Shown: positions 34,532 through 42,787 of the stretch, piece by piece
How the letters are laid out: every line of letters begins with the position of its first letter
Position numbering within the stretch: the stretch's first letter is position 1
DNA from: Vibrio sp. Y2-5
GTDB taxonomy: Bacteria > Pseudomonadota > Gammaproteobacteria > Enterobacterales > Vibrionaceae
NCBI RefSeq assembly: GCF_014596725.1
Contig: NZ_JACVEG010000001.1
Coordinates: 806,001-870,000, forward strand
DNA: 64,000 bases
Reading direction: 5' to 3'
Notes under the pieces: model-generated
The model's database searches: none
Told to the model about the DNA's origin: nothing
Seen by the model: the letters and a program-made list of their open reading frames with translations, nothing else
Translations under genes and position numbers: made by a program

Positions 34532-35655
34532 TGAAAGTTCGAGTAAGCCTCAAGTATCTGATTGGTTTATTGATTTTTGCCTCAGTCGTCTCTGTTACGA
34601 GTATTGTTTATCATGACTATCAGTTTGAAGACGAAGTTGAGCCCAACAATGAGATAAGAGCGCTTTTGTCTTCGGATTCAAAGCATGCTTTCTCACCAGT
34701 GTTGCCAAATAATCCTGTTACTTTACCAAAAGATTCACCTTTTCATCCTGACTATCAGCAGGAATGGTTTCACTATTTTGCCAATGTCCGTGACAAACAA
34801 GGTCATTCTTATTCTGTTCAGTGGAGTTTTTTCCGTATCGCTCATGACGAGCGGCTAGAGGAACTTGGTTGGTTAAACTCGCAAGTTTATTTCTCGTCCG
34901 CAGTGATTTCTTCAAACAGAAAGGTTTGGCGAGAGCAGCGAGTAGCTCGTGGTGGTATTGGTCAGGCTGGAGTCAATGCTTTGCCTCTGCGTATGTGGAT
35001 TGATGATTGGGCATGGCGTGCATTGGGAAGAAATCTTTTTCCTGGGCATCTTGACGTTAAAACGGATACCTTCAGTCTTTCTCTATACAGTGATTTAAGT
35101 GGACCGTACGTTTTACCCGGAGACAAAGGTTTTCAAAGAAAACACGAAACAGAACCAACGGCGACATACAACCTGGAAGCGCCATTTATTAAGGTTTATG
35201 GTCAGCTAAAGTTGACGAAGGACACTGATCCAATTGCGGTTGAAGGCTCGGCTTTCATGAGCAAAGAATGGGGCAGTGGTTTGATGTCGAACAAACAACA
35301 GGGCTGGGACAAGTTTGTATTGAAGCTCGATGAAGACACGACTTTATCTGTAAATCGCTACCGACATGAAGAAGAACTGCCATATTTGTTTGGAACCTTG
35401 TCTTCAAAAGAAAAAACCATCGTTTTGCAGAACAAAGATATTGCTATTCTACCACTCAATAAAACAGTGATAGAGGGGGGTAGAGTATTACCTTTGGAAT
35501 GGCGCATCTTGGTACCCAGATACAACATCGACCTGAAAACAGCACCAGTGAACAAACAGTCTTGGTTACCTTTTGTTGTTCCTTATTGGGAAGGAGCAAT
35601 AAAGACAACGGGTACCGATATAGCGCAAGGCTATATGCAGCTAACAGGTTATTAG
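34531..35655 (+). CDS. AttH-like lipocalin-fold (CrtC-like) protein, 374 residues
   Basis: A membrane-anchoring helix near residues 8-26 is followed by a beta-rich domain of the AttH/carotenoid 1,2-hydratase-like superfamily. Key segments are EWFHYFANV, YSVQWSFFRIA, WIDDWAWRAL, ISGS-like turns and the conserved AFMSKEWGS box. Such proteins carry a double lipocalin fold and often sit beside FtsX-type ABC transporters. It is the third gene of the operon (overlapping start). It may bind a lipid or hydrophobic ligand handed over by the transporter, which is inference. Confidence 0.85.
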   Translation: MKVRVSLKYLIGLLIFASVVSVTSIVYHDYQFEDEVEPNNEIRALLSSDSKHAFSPVLPNNPVTLPKDSPFHPDYQQEWFHYFANVRDKQGHSYSVQWSFFRIAHDERLEELGWLNSQVYFSSAVISSNRKVWREQRVARGGIGQAGVNALPLRMWIDDWAWRALGRNLFPGHLDVKTDTFSLSLYSDLSGPYVLPGDKGFQRKHETEPTATYNLEAPFIKVYGQLKLTKDTDPIAVEGSAFMSKEWGSGLMSNKQQGWDKFVLKLDEDTTLSVNRYRHEEELPYLFGTLSSKEKTIVLQNKDIAILPLNKTVIEGGRVLPLEWRILVPRYNIDLKTAPVNKQSWLPFVVPYWEGAIKTTGTDIAQGYMQLTGY

Positions 35656-35678
35656 CGGCTAGTTAAAATGATGAATAG

Positions 35679-35700
35679 AAAGGAGCGAATGCTCCTTTTT
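35679..35700 (+). terminator. Terminator after the ABC/AttH operon
   Basis: AAAGGAGC and GCTCCTTT pair over GAAT and run into TTTT. Confidence 0.85.
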
Positions 35701-35793
35701 CCGTATTTGGAGGTGAGATATTTCAGTAACCAACATTGTTTAGACAATTAATTCTTTCCTATACTTACCAAATAGTAGTTAATACGGAATATG

Positions 35794-35899
35794 TGTTCTA
35801 AATGTTTGTTTGTTTCGGAAAAGCCGAAGGGTGGAGTCATTACAAGCGATTGTTCAAGAATGTTCTAAAGCACTAAACTCCTGTGCATCTGTTCTAAAT
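35794..35899 (+). promoter_or_regulatory. Repeated TGTTCTAAA elements upstream of nhaA
   Basis: The 9-mer TGTTCTAAA occurs three times in 106 bases, at 35794, 35861 and 35890, all in the same orientation, within the 280-base region before nhaA. In E. coli nhaA is activated by NhaR in response to sodium, so these could be regulator sites, but the link is inferred. Confidence 0.4.
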
Positions 35900-35934
35900 C
35901 ATGTATCGAGATAACGAAATTATAAGGACGATAA

Positions 35935-37086
35935 ATGACTGATATCATTCGCGACTTTTTAAAAATGGAGTCTGCTGGTGGCATAATTTTGGTAATTGCA
36001 GCCGCTGTAGCTATGGTAATTGCCAACTCTCCGCTTAATGAGTTCTACCAAGCGGGTCTTCATACGTACATTTTGGGTATGTCTGTTTCACACTGGATCA
36101 ACGATGGCTTGATGGCTATTTTCTTCCTGTTGATCGGTTTAGAGGTAAAACGCGAATTGCTCGAGGGAGCTCTAAAATCGCGTGAGACCGCGATTTTCCC
36201 AGCAATTGCGGCTGTGGGTGGTATGCTTGCCCCTGCGCTTATTTATGTGATGTTTAACATCTCTAACGAAACCGCGATTCAAGGTTGGGCCATTCCAGCA
36301 GCAACGGATATCGCATTTGCTTTAGGTATCATGGCATTACTGGGTAGCCGTGTTCCAATCAGTTTGAAGGTATTCTTGCTTGCTTTGGCAATTATCGATG
36401 ACTTGGGCGTGGTAGTCATTATTGCATTGTTCTATAGCGGCGATTTGTCGACGATGGCGCTTGCTGTTGGCTTCCTGATGACGGCGATATTGTTCATCAT
36501 GAACGCGAAGCATGTGACCAAGATTAGTTTGTACTTAATCATTGGCTTTATTCTTTGGGTGGCGGTACTGAAATCTGGAGTTCACGCAACGTTAGCGGGT
36601 GTGGTTATTGGTTTCTCTATTCCTTTAAAAGGTAAAGATAAAGAGCATTCGCCATTGAAGCATTTGGAACACGGTCTTCATTCATACGTAGCTTTCGGTA
36701 TATTGCCTCTGTTTGCATTCGCTAATGCGGGTATTTCACTTGAAGGTGTTTCACTGAGTGGTTTGACTCAAGCTTTACCATTGGGTGTAGCGCTAGGACT
36801 GTTTATTGGTAAGCCGTTAGGTATTTTTAGCTTCAGCTGGGTTGCGGTAAAACTGGGTATTGCGAAATTACCTGAAGGCATTGGCATGAAACATATATTC
36901 GCGGTGTCTGTACTTTGTGGTATTGGCTTTACAATGTCGATTTTCATTTCATCGCTGGCCTTTGGTGCGGACTTTGTAAACTTCGATACCTATGCTCGTC
37001 TTGGTATCTTGATGGGTTCCACCTTAGCGGCTGTCGTTGGTTATTTCCTGCTAAGTGCGTCACTGCCAAAGAAAAAAGCAGCCTAA
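35935..37086 (+). CDS. nhaA: Na+/H+ antiporter NhaA, 383 residues
   Basis: An inner-membrane sodium:proton antiporter that protects against high salt and alkaline pH. The whole chain matches Nha[23 protein letters not shown] at the start, [19 protein letters not shown], and the ion-binding pair of aspartates in [16 protein letters not shown]. Length (383) is that of the E. coli protein (388). The ATG has a TAAGGACG site. It is monocistronic with a strong terminator. Vibrios usually carry several sodium antiporters. Confidence 0.96.
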   Translation: MTDIIRDFLKMESAGGIILVIAAAVAMVIANSPLNEFYQAGLHTYILGMSVSHWINDGLMAIFFLLIGLEVKRELLEGALKSRETAIFPAIAAVGGMLAPALIYVMFNISNETAIQGWAIPAATDIAFALGIMALLGSRVPISLKVFLLALAIIDDLGVVVIIALFYSGDLSTMALAVGFLMTAILFIMNAKHVTKISLYLIIGFILWVAVLKSGVHATLAGVVIGFSIPLKGKDKEHSPLKHLEHGLHSYVAFGILPLFAFANAGISLEGVSLSGLTQALPLGVALGLFIGKPLGIFSFSWVAVKLGIAKLPEGIGMKHIFAVSVLCGIGFTMSIFISSLAFGADFVNFDTYARLGILMGSTLAAVVGYFLLSASLPKKKAA

Positions 37087-37140
37087 TCGACGTTTTTAAC
37101 ATAGACCTTGAAAACAAAAAGCGACGAAGTTTGAAAACAA

Positions 37141-37176
37141 AAAGCCCCTCGATTAAATATCTGAGGGGCTTTTTTT
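37141..37176. terminator. Terminator between nhaA and the OmpA-family gene
   Basis: AAAGCCCCTC pairs with GAGGGGCTTT, followed by TTTTTT on the plus strand. It lies between convergent genes. Confidence 0.85.
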
Positions 37177-37193
37177 ATAAGCGGAGCGTTACA

Positions 37194-37811
37194 CTAACGT
37201 TTTTTCAACGTTGAGAATATGGTCCACTCTTCGACGACTTTTTCTTTTAGACCAACCACGGTCGCTGTTACTTTTCGGTTTACCGCATGCGCAGCTGGGT
37301 CATCTCCTGGGTTTTCTAAGCGGCTTTCACCATAACCAACAATTCTGACTCGGTTTGGGCTGATATCGTACGAAAGCAATTTTTGTTCTACTGCTTCCGC
37401 TCGTTTCTTAGATAGTTCCAAGTTGTATTCATCGGACCCTACTTTACTGGTGTAACCTTGAATTTCTATAGAAGCTGATTTGTACGTTTTTAAAAAGTCG
37501 GCCATGGTTTGTATTTGGTTCGCAAATACAGGGTTGATTTCATAGGAATCATTGGCAAACAGTATACGCAGTTGACGCTCATCTTGGTCCCGTCGCACTT
37601 CGCCGCAGCCATCATTGTCTACTTCAGAGCCCTCAGGGGTTCCCGGGCAGATATCTCGACCATTCACCACGCCATCTTGGTCGTCATCTTGTAAATCGGC
37701 AATTTGGTTGGCCGTCGGTGTTGCCATGTATTCGTACTCTTCAGCACTGTATACCGACGTTGATAAGGTAAGGCCAGCGAGTATTGCTAGTGACAGAATG
37801 TTCATCTTCAT
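37194..37811 (-). CDS. OmpA-family outer membrane lipoprotein-like protein, 205 residues
   Basis: The start chosen is ATG 37811, two bases after the TolC stop and behind GGAG. A signal peptide (about 1-22, MKMNILSLAILAGLTLSTSV) precedes a short acidic calcium-binding thrombospondin-3-like repeat (DDDQDGVVNGRDICPGTP). A peptidoglycan-binding OmpA C-terminal domain follows (about 85-195) with IQGYTSKVGSDEYNLELSKKRAEAV and NRKVTA. It is co-transcribed with the TolC gene. Such TolC/OmpA pairs often accompany LapA-type type I secretion systems. Confidence 0.9.
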   Translation of the reverse strand: MKMNILSLAILAGLTLSTSVYSAEEYEYMATPTANQIADLQDDDQDGVVNGRDICPGTPEGSEVDNDGCGEVRRDQDERQLRILFANDSYEINPVFANQIQTMADFLKTYKSASIEIQGYTSKVGSDEYNLELSKKRAEAVEQKLLSYDISPNRVRIVGYGESRLENPGDDPAAHAVNRKVTATVVGLKEKVVEEWTIFSTLKKR

Positions 37812-37813
37812 AA

Positions 37814-39127
37814 TTAATACTCCACTTCCTTGGTCCATTCTTCAGGAATATCAACCAGAAGTGCGTCGATTAATACTCCCGTCGCGTTCATTACACGATA
37901 TTTAGCGTATTGCTCGGCATAGTGAGCATCTAGATACTCTTTACGAGCTTCAAATAACTCGTTTTCGGTGTTTAACAAATCAAGCAAGGTACGTTGACCA
38001 ATGCCATATTGTTTCTCGTAAGCAATAACGGTTTGCGCAGATGAGTCAACATGGTCAGCTAAGAAGTTTTTCTGTTGAAGTGTTAAATCGAGAGCACTCC
38101 AAGATAAGCGCAAGCTTTCTTCAATTTGACGATAAGCGCTGTCTCTTAAGTCTTTTGCCTTATTTAATTGGTAAGCAGAACTTTCACTGCGGTCACTATC
38201 GCTACCACCGTTATACAAGTTGTATCTCATGCGCAGCATTGCAACGGTTTCATCGGCATTCCCTTCATAACCTCCTGCATCGTCTCGCCATGTTTGGCGT
38301 GCTTCGATGGAAAACGTCGGGTAGTAAGGCGCTTTAGACTGTTTGTATTGGAAACGCGCCGCATCTACATCTGTTTTAGCGATTTTGATGACAGGGTGTT
38401 TATCAAATGCCTCAACTAACGCATCGGTCAGCGATAAAGGAATTTTTGATTCATCGGCACGAGGGTAAATCAACCCTAGAGGTTCTTGTCCTACAAGTCG
38501 GCGAAACTGAGTATGAGTATCAAAAAGGTTGTTCTGAGCCGCCAGTAGATTACCTTGTGCCTTTGCAATCCGAGCCTCTACCTGAGTTAAATCTGCCGTT
38601 GAACCTACACCTGAGTCGACTCGTTTTTTAATGTCTCGGTAAATATCAACATGCACAGATAAATTGCTTTCAGAAAGAGCTAAGATCTCCGTGGCTTTCA
38701 CTGCATTGAGATAGACATCGGTGACTTGGAGTGCCAAGTTTGATGCGTCATCTAACAGTTGCAACCTCGTGGATTCTGCTTCAGCGGCGGTTCTATCCAT
38801 ATCGTTTAATGTACCATTACCATCCCACAAAAGTTGGTTGAGGATAATGCTAGCTTCTTTTCGGGTGAGGTCGGTATCGTCACGTCCGCTCGTTGAAGCT
38901 GGGCGAATACCTTCGTAGCCAATGCCTGCGTCCAAATCAATAGTAGGAAGATATTTACCGCCTGACGCTTTGCTGTCATTAACGGTACTTACGTATTGGT
39001 TGTAGCTAGCTTTTATATCAGGATTATTTGCTAATGCTATGGCGACGGCTTGCTCTAATGTTTGCGCATAAGCAGAGGCGGAAGCCAGTAGCAAACATCC
39101 TGTTAAGAATGAAAGTTTCCGTTTCAC
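37814..39127 (-). CDS. TolC-family outer membrane channel (LapE/AggA type), 437 residues
   Basis: An outer-membrane efflux and type I secretion channel. The start is GTG at 39127 behind a perfect AAGGAG. The longer frame has no such site. A signal peptide is followed by two repeated TolC-like halves, seen as TLEQAVAIALANNPDIKASYNQY and later LTDALVEAFDKHPVIKIAKTDV, with long helices of the periplasmic tunnel. It is the first gene of a two-gene operon with OmpA and diverges from the LapA-like adhesin gene. By context it is the outer-membrane exporter for that adhesin, but the inner-membrane ABC and membrane-fusion genes are not in this window. Confidence 0.9.
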   Translation of the reverse strand: MKRKLSFLTGCLLLASASAYAQTLEQAVAIALANNPDIKASYNQYVSTVNDSKASGGKYLPTIDLDAGIGYEGIRPASTSGRDDTDLTRKEASIILNQLLWDGNGTLNDMDRTAAEAESTRLQLLDDASNLALQVTDVYLNAVKATEILALSESNLSVHVDIYRDIKKRVDSGVGSTADLTQVEARIAKAQGNLLAAQNNLFDTHTQFRRLVGQEPLGLIYPRADESKIPLSLTDALVEAFDKHPVIKIAKTDVDAARFQYKQSKAPYYPTFSIEARQTWRDDAGGYEGNADETVAMLRMRYNLYNGGSDSDRSESSAYQLNKAKDLRDSAYRQIEESLRLSWSALDLTLQQKNFLADHVDSSAQTVIAYEKQYGIGQRTLLDLLNTENELFEARKEYLDAHYAEQYAKYRVMNATGVLIDALLVDIPEEWTKEVEY

Positions 39128-39473
39128 TATGAAGCTCCTTAATGTGGAATTATCTCTTACTCGACCATTGAGATACTTCATTTTTGGGGGCGAGTGATAA
39201 AAGGTCATGCCTTAGTTTATGCAAGCTTAGTTTATAAATTAGGATTTTGAGAGTTTAGTTCAAAAAAGTACCAATGATTATTTCCCTTATTTATTGAAAC
39301 CTTAGTTGATGTTTAGGCCTTTGCTCTACTAAATCAGTTGAATGTCCAATTAGCTCTTACTAATGTTTAAGTATGAAAACTGCTCACGCAGTGGCGTGTG
39401 AACACCCATACAAGTTGTAGTGTAAGAGACGGTGGGCATACGTGTTATTGACACGCTCATAGGGAATAGGCTC
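39128..39473. other. Divergent intergenic region between the TolC operon and the adhesin gene
   Basis: About 345 bases that should hold both promoters. The AT-rich middle (about 39220-39320) is the likely promoter zone. I see no clear operator or RNA gene. Confidence 0.4.
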
Positions 39474-42236
39474 ATGAATGCACGTACACTCAGCCAATTT
39501 ATGTTAGCTAACATAACTTTGGTCATAGATAGGCAAGGTCAAATTCGAGAACTTACCGCTGGCGCTGCACCTGCTCCCGGTGAGGTGGTGATGACGGTGA
39601 GTGACGGGCCTGATCCACAGGTCCAAGCCCAGTTAATTCAACCTGATAATCAACCAACCCAGCTCAACCTCGATGATGAGATCGCTCAAATTCTCGCGCA
39701 ATTAGAGCAAGGTGTTGACCCTACATTAAATCCTGATCAAGCAACCGCCGCTGGTGGAGCAAATGGTTCCAGCCCTACTGACACGGGTACCATTGATATG
39801 ACACTTGCTGAGGTACTAGCTCAAACAGCATTTGATACTCATGGTCTCCAAGATTCAGGTCTCTCTCAAACACAAAGTTTGGCTATTGACTTAGTCGTTG
39901 CACAAGCTCTCGCACCTATCGCTCCTGTTGTAAGTGCCGCGGCATTAGAGGCAGATCAATCGCCTTATTTCGTTGACGACGGTTTAGATGATGAAGATAC
40001 ACACGATACATCTGTAGATGAAAATGAAGATGGTCAGGTAGAAGCGTACAACATAAGCTATTTTGAAAACAGCGTCGGTATTGACGGCGAAAATCCAACT
40101 GTTTTGGGGCAAGTAAAAGCATTTGACCCTGATTTCCCTGATGGTGGTGGCACGCTTGAATTTTCACTTGAGGTAGACCCCGACCACCCAAATGATATTA
40201 ACTATTTCACTATCGATAAAGAAACAGGTGAAATCTATTTAACAGCTGAAGGCGCTGCTGCGTATACAAATGACTTTGAAGATTCAAACGGACCAGACAA
40301 CGAGCATCATGTTTACGTTGTGGTATCTGATGGGTTTAACCCTTCTGTAAAGGTGCCTGTTACACTTAATGAAATGAACGTAAATGAGCCGCCAGCCTTT
40401 GTTGATACGTCTTACTCTGATAAAACAGACGAATCTGATGACCCAAATAATTATTTGCCAGGAAATGACTTTGAAGAGGCGACGAATGATGGCGAAAGTC
40501 CTGCAATAGCAACTTATAAATTTTATTACGACGAAAATAAAGGCGAAGGAGATACTATTGGCCAAGTTCAAGCTACTGATGTTGATACTGTTAACTTAAA
40601 CTACGGTATTGAAAATAATGTATCGGTGACTGTTGGCGAAAATACGTTTGATTTATACCAAATCAATTCTTCGACTGGTGAAATTAGTTTAACCGCTCTC
40701 GGTGCTCAATATTATTCAAATTATGAAGATGGGGATAATGACCATCAAATAACAGTTTATGTACAAGAAGATTTTGGAGAAGGAGAGCTCGGAGACAAGG
40801 TGTATGCGACTGTAGAATTATTTGAACGAAATGTAAATGAATCGCCTTTGGGTGAAAACTTCACACTGGACGTAACCGATGCCGAAGGCGTTCTGTTTGA
40901 TTTCGGTGACGGTAAAGGAGAAGTTAAATTAGTCAAAGTTGTGTTTGATAATAACTTGGTACCTTCGGAAGATCACATCTCAGATGAAGATGTAGATTAC
41001 TTATCAACTAACCCTGTACTTGATGACCCAAATCAAGACCTGATCGAGTCGCAAGAACTGTTTATTTATATAAGCCAATTGCCTGAACAAGGTTCTTTGT
41101 ACTATTGGAATGCTGAACAGAATAATTATGTTCTTATCGAAGAAGGTGATCTGTACGTAGACGGTAACGCCAGTCCTACGAAATTTGACCCAAACAGCAT
41201 TTATTACAAAGCTGGGGAGCCAAATGCATTTACGATTAATGAAGATACAACCTACACAAAATATGAAAATGGTGATGCTTTCTATACCTTGAGTAATGGA
41301 GCAATAATAATTGTATCTGCGACTAGTGAGCTGGGTGGTGGTTCTAAGGGAGAAGTGTCATTTGAAACAAATAATGGTAACGATGATAACAACCAAGGAG
41401 AGGGCTTTGGTGTCGACACGGGTAATGGGATCAATAATGGCGAAACCTTAATATTCGATTTAAGTGCTAACCCACTTAGTTCAGTTTCATTCGGCGTTGA
41501 TGGTTTGAACAGCAATCATCAGGCAACGGTCGTTTATACGTACCTTGATGGAACGAAATCAGACCCAATGTATTATGGTGATGGTTCTGTTAGTCAAAGC
41601 TCAGACGTTAGCTATTCTGCTCCTGATGATAATCCAATAGTCCAGATTGAGTTCAGTGAATCAACTCACACTAGTGGTAGTGAGTCGAATTCTAGTAGTG
41701 GCTCAAACTATGTTGTTTCTTATATCTCTGGTGAAGAAGCGGTTCTCAACGACCCGGTTTTCGAATACACGGTGGTTGATTCTGAAGACGCAATGCCATT
41801 AGATGAAAACGGGGAAGTTATAACTTACCAAGTATCTTTAGATGTTGAAAACGCATATGAAAGTAATGTGGTTTATGCGAATACAGGAAACGATGAACTG
41901 GTGGGTGATGATGGGACAAACATCTTCACATGGCTTGATTCCGCTTTAGATAACAGCACTGACACAGTTAAAAACTTCGCGTTAGGTAGCGATAAAATTG
42001 ATGTTAGGGACATCCTTGAAGAAGATGGAAACGATGCAAATAATTTACAACAGTTAGTAGAGAACATTGATGTTTCAGTTGTTGATAACGATGTGACTCT
42101 TGTTGTTACTCACGATGCTGGTGAGCAAAGCATTGTAATTGAAAATCTTGATTTAGCCACATATGACGTAGGCGGAAGTTTTGATGCAGCAGCTTTCTTG
42201 AATGATGTATTAAAAACCACCGACACCACATCATAG
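39474..42236 (+). CDS. Short LapA-like, type I-secreted, cadherin-repeat adhesin with retention module, 920 residues
   Basis: The N-terminus (about residues 1-110) is a LapA-type retention module (ITLVIDRQGQIRELTAGAAP...) that stops the protein midway through the TolC channel. A TAAG motif at residues 91-94 is the kind cut by the periplasmic protease LapG, controlled by the c-di-GMP receptor LapD. Cadherin-like repeats follow (segments starting YNISYFENSVG and IATYKFYYDENKG), rich in calcium-binding Asp, then a Ser-rich linker. The C-terminus is an RTX/T1SS-143-like export signal (ANTGNDELVGDDGTNIFTWL, then KIDVRDIL). ATG 39474 has AGGGAATAGG before it; a GTG 14 codons earlier is the alternative. 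It is much shorter than typical LapA (thousands of residues). Confidence 0.85.
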   Translation: MNARTLSQFMLANITLVIDRQGQIRELTAGAAPAPGEVVMTVSDGPDPQVQAQLIQPDNQPTQLNLDDEIAQILAQLEQGVDPTLNPDQATAAGGANGSSPTDTGTIDMTLAEVLAQTAFDTHGLQDSGLSQTQSLAIDLVVAQALAPIAPVVSAAALEADQSPYFVDDGLDDEDTHDTSVDENEDGQVEAYNISYFENSVGIDGENPTVLGQVKAFDPDFPDGGGTLEFSLEVDPDHPNDINYFTIDKETGEIYLTAEGAAAYTNDFEDSNGPDNEHHVYVVVSDGFNPSVKVPVTLNEMNVNEPPAFVDTSYSDKTDESDDPNNYLPGNDFEEATNDGESPAIATYKFYYDENKGEGDTIGQVQATDVDTVNLNYGIENNVSVTVGENTFDLYQINSSTGEISLTALGAQYYSNYEDGDNDHQITVYVQEDFGEGELGDKVYATVELFERNVNESPLGENFTLDVTDAEGVLFDFGDGKGEVKLVKVVFDNNLVPSEDHISDEDVDYLSTNPVLDDPNQDLIESQELFIYISQLPEQGSLYYWNAEQNNYVLIEEGDLYVDGNASPTKFDPNSIYYKAGEPNAFTINEDTTYTKYENGDAFYTLSNGAIIIVSATSELGGGSKGEVSFETNNGNDDNNQGEGFGVDTGNGINNGETLIFDLSANPLSSVSFGVDGLNSNHQATVVYTYLDGTKSDPMYYGDGSVSQSSDVSYSAPDDNPIVQIEFSESTHTSGSESNSSSGSNYVVSYISGEEAVLNDPVFEYTVVDSEDAMPLDENGEVITYQVSLDVENAYESNVVYANTGNDELVGDDGTNIFTWLDSALDNSTDTVKNFALGSDKIDVRDILEEDGNDANNLQQLVENIDVSVVDNDVTLVVTHDAGEQSIVIENLDLATYDVGGSFDAAAFLNDVLKTTDTTS

Positions 42237-42252
42237 TTAATATTAGCGATTC

Positions 42253-42286
42253 AAAGCCCTTGCCATGCAAGGGCTTTTCTTTTTTG
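42253..42286 (+). terminator. Terminator after the adhesin gene
   Basis: AAAGCCCTTG pairs with CAAGGGCTTT and is followed by TCTTTTTT. Confidence 0.88.
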
Positions 42287-42432
42287 TATCGTTTATATAC
42301 CGAACAATCCTTCACTGTTGCATGTTCTTTTTGTAAGAAAGATCGATATTCATAGTCAATTTTCTATTGCTAAAACTATCAAAATTATGTTAATTTCCGC
42401 TCCAATCTCGGACTGAGTTTCTGGGGGATACG

Positions 42433-42714
42433 CGTAATGACCATTCAGGCTGATTGTGACATTACGTAGGGTAGGTATCAGCAAGTCCTTTTGTTGATAG
42501 ACGGGATACTTAATGCTGTGGGAACAGCATACTTATGGGAAACCCAACATTGAATTCATTTAAACTACAACCAGTAATCAGCTTTGTACTTCCAGAATGC
42601 CCTGTTTATGAAAACAGCAGCATTACAGAACCTTGATCCTCTGTTTTAGTTAATTGCTATCAAAAAAGATGGCCCAGTATTCCGTATCTGTGTTTTACAG
42701 ACGGAACGTTTTGC
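42433..42714 (+). promoter_or_regulatory. Structured leader of the norspermidine operon (candidate regulatory RNA)
   Basis: Four hairpins lie between the adhesin terminator and the operon start. These are CGTAATG/CATTACG (42433-42466), TATCAGCAA/TTGTTGATA (42476-42499), TGCTGT/ACAGCA with a GGGA tetraloop (42514-42529), and a bulged TTCCG..TCTG/CAGACGGAA (42680-42706) followed by CGTTTT. The last looks like a weak terminator about 80 bases before the first gene. A 33-codon ORF (42535-42636) lies between the third and fourth hairpins. The layout fits transcription attenuation or a riboswitch-like sensor of polyamine status, which is inference. Confidence 0.5.
42535..42636 (+). CDS. Possible 33-residue leader peptide before the norspermidine operon
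   Basis: An ATG 11 bases after a GGGA that sits in the loop of a small hairpin opens a 33-codon frame, MGNPTLNSFKLQPVISFVLP..., ending ...SSITEP. It could be a regulatory leader peptide, as speFL is for ornithine decarboxylase in E. coli. It shows no sequence similarity to that peptide that I can see. It may also be chance. Confidence 0.25.
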   Translation: MGNPTLNSFKLQPVISFVLPECPVYENSSITEP

Positions 42715-42787
42715 TATTTGTCGTTTCTCTTATTTAAGTCAGCGTAGAGAAATGAACAGAAATTTATTATTTTTCAAGGTGATGGAA

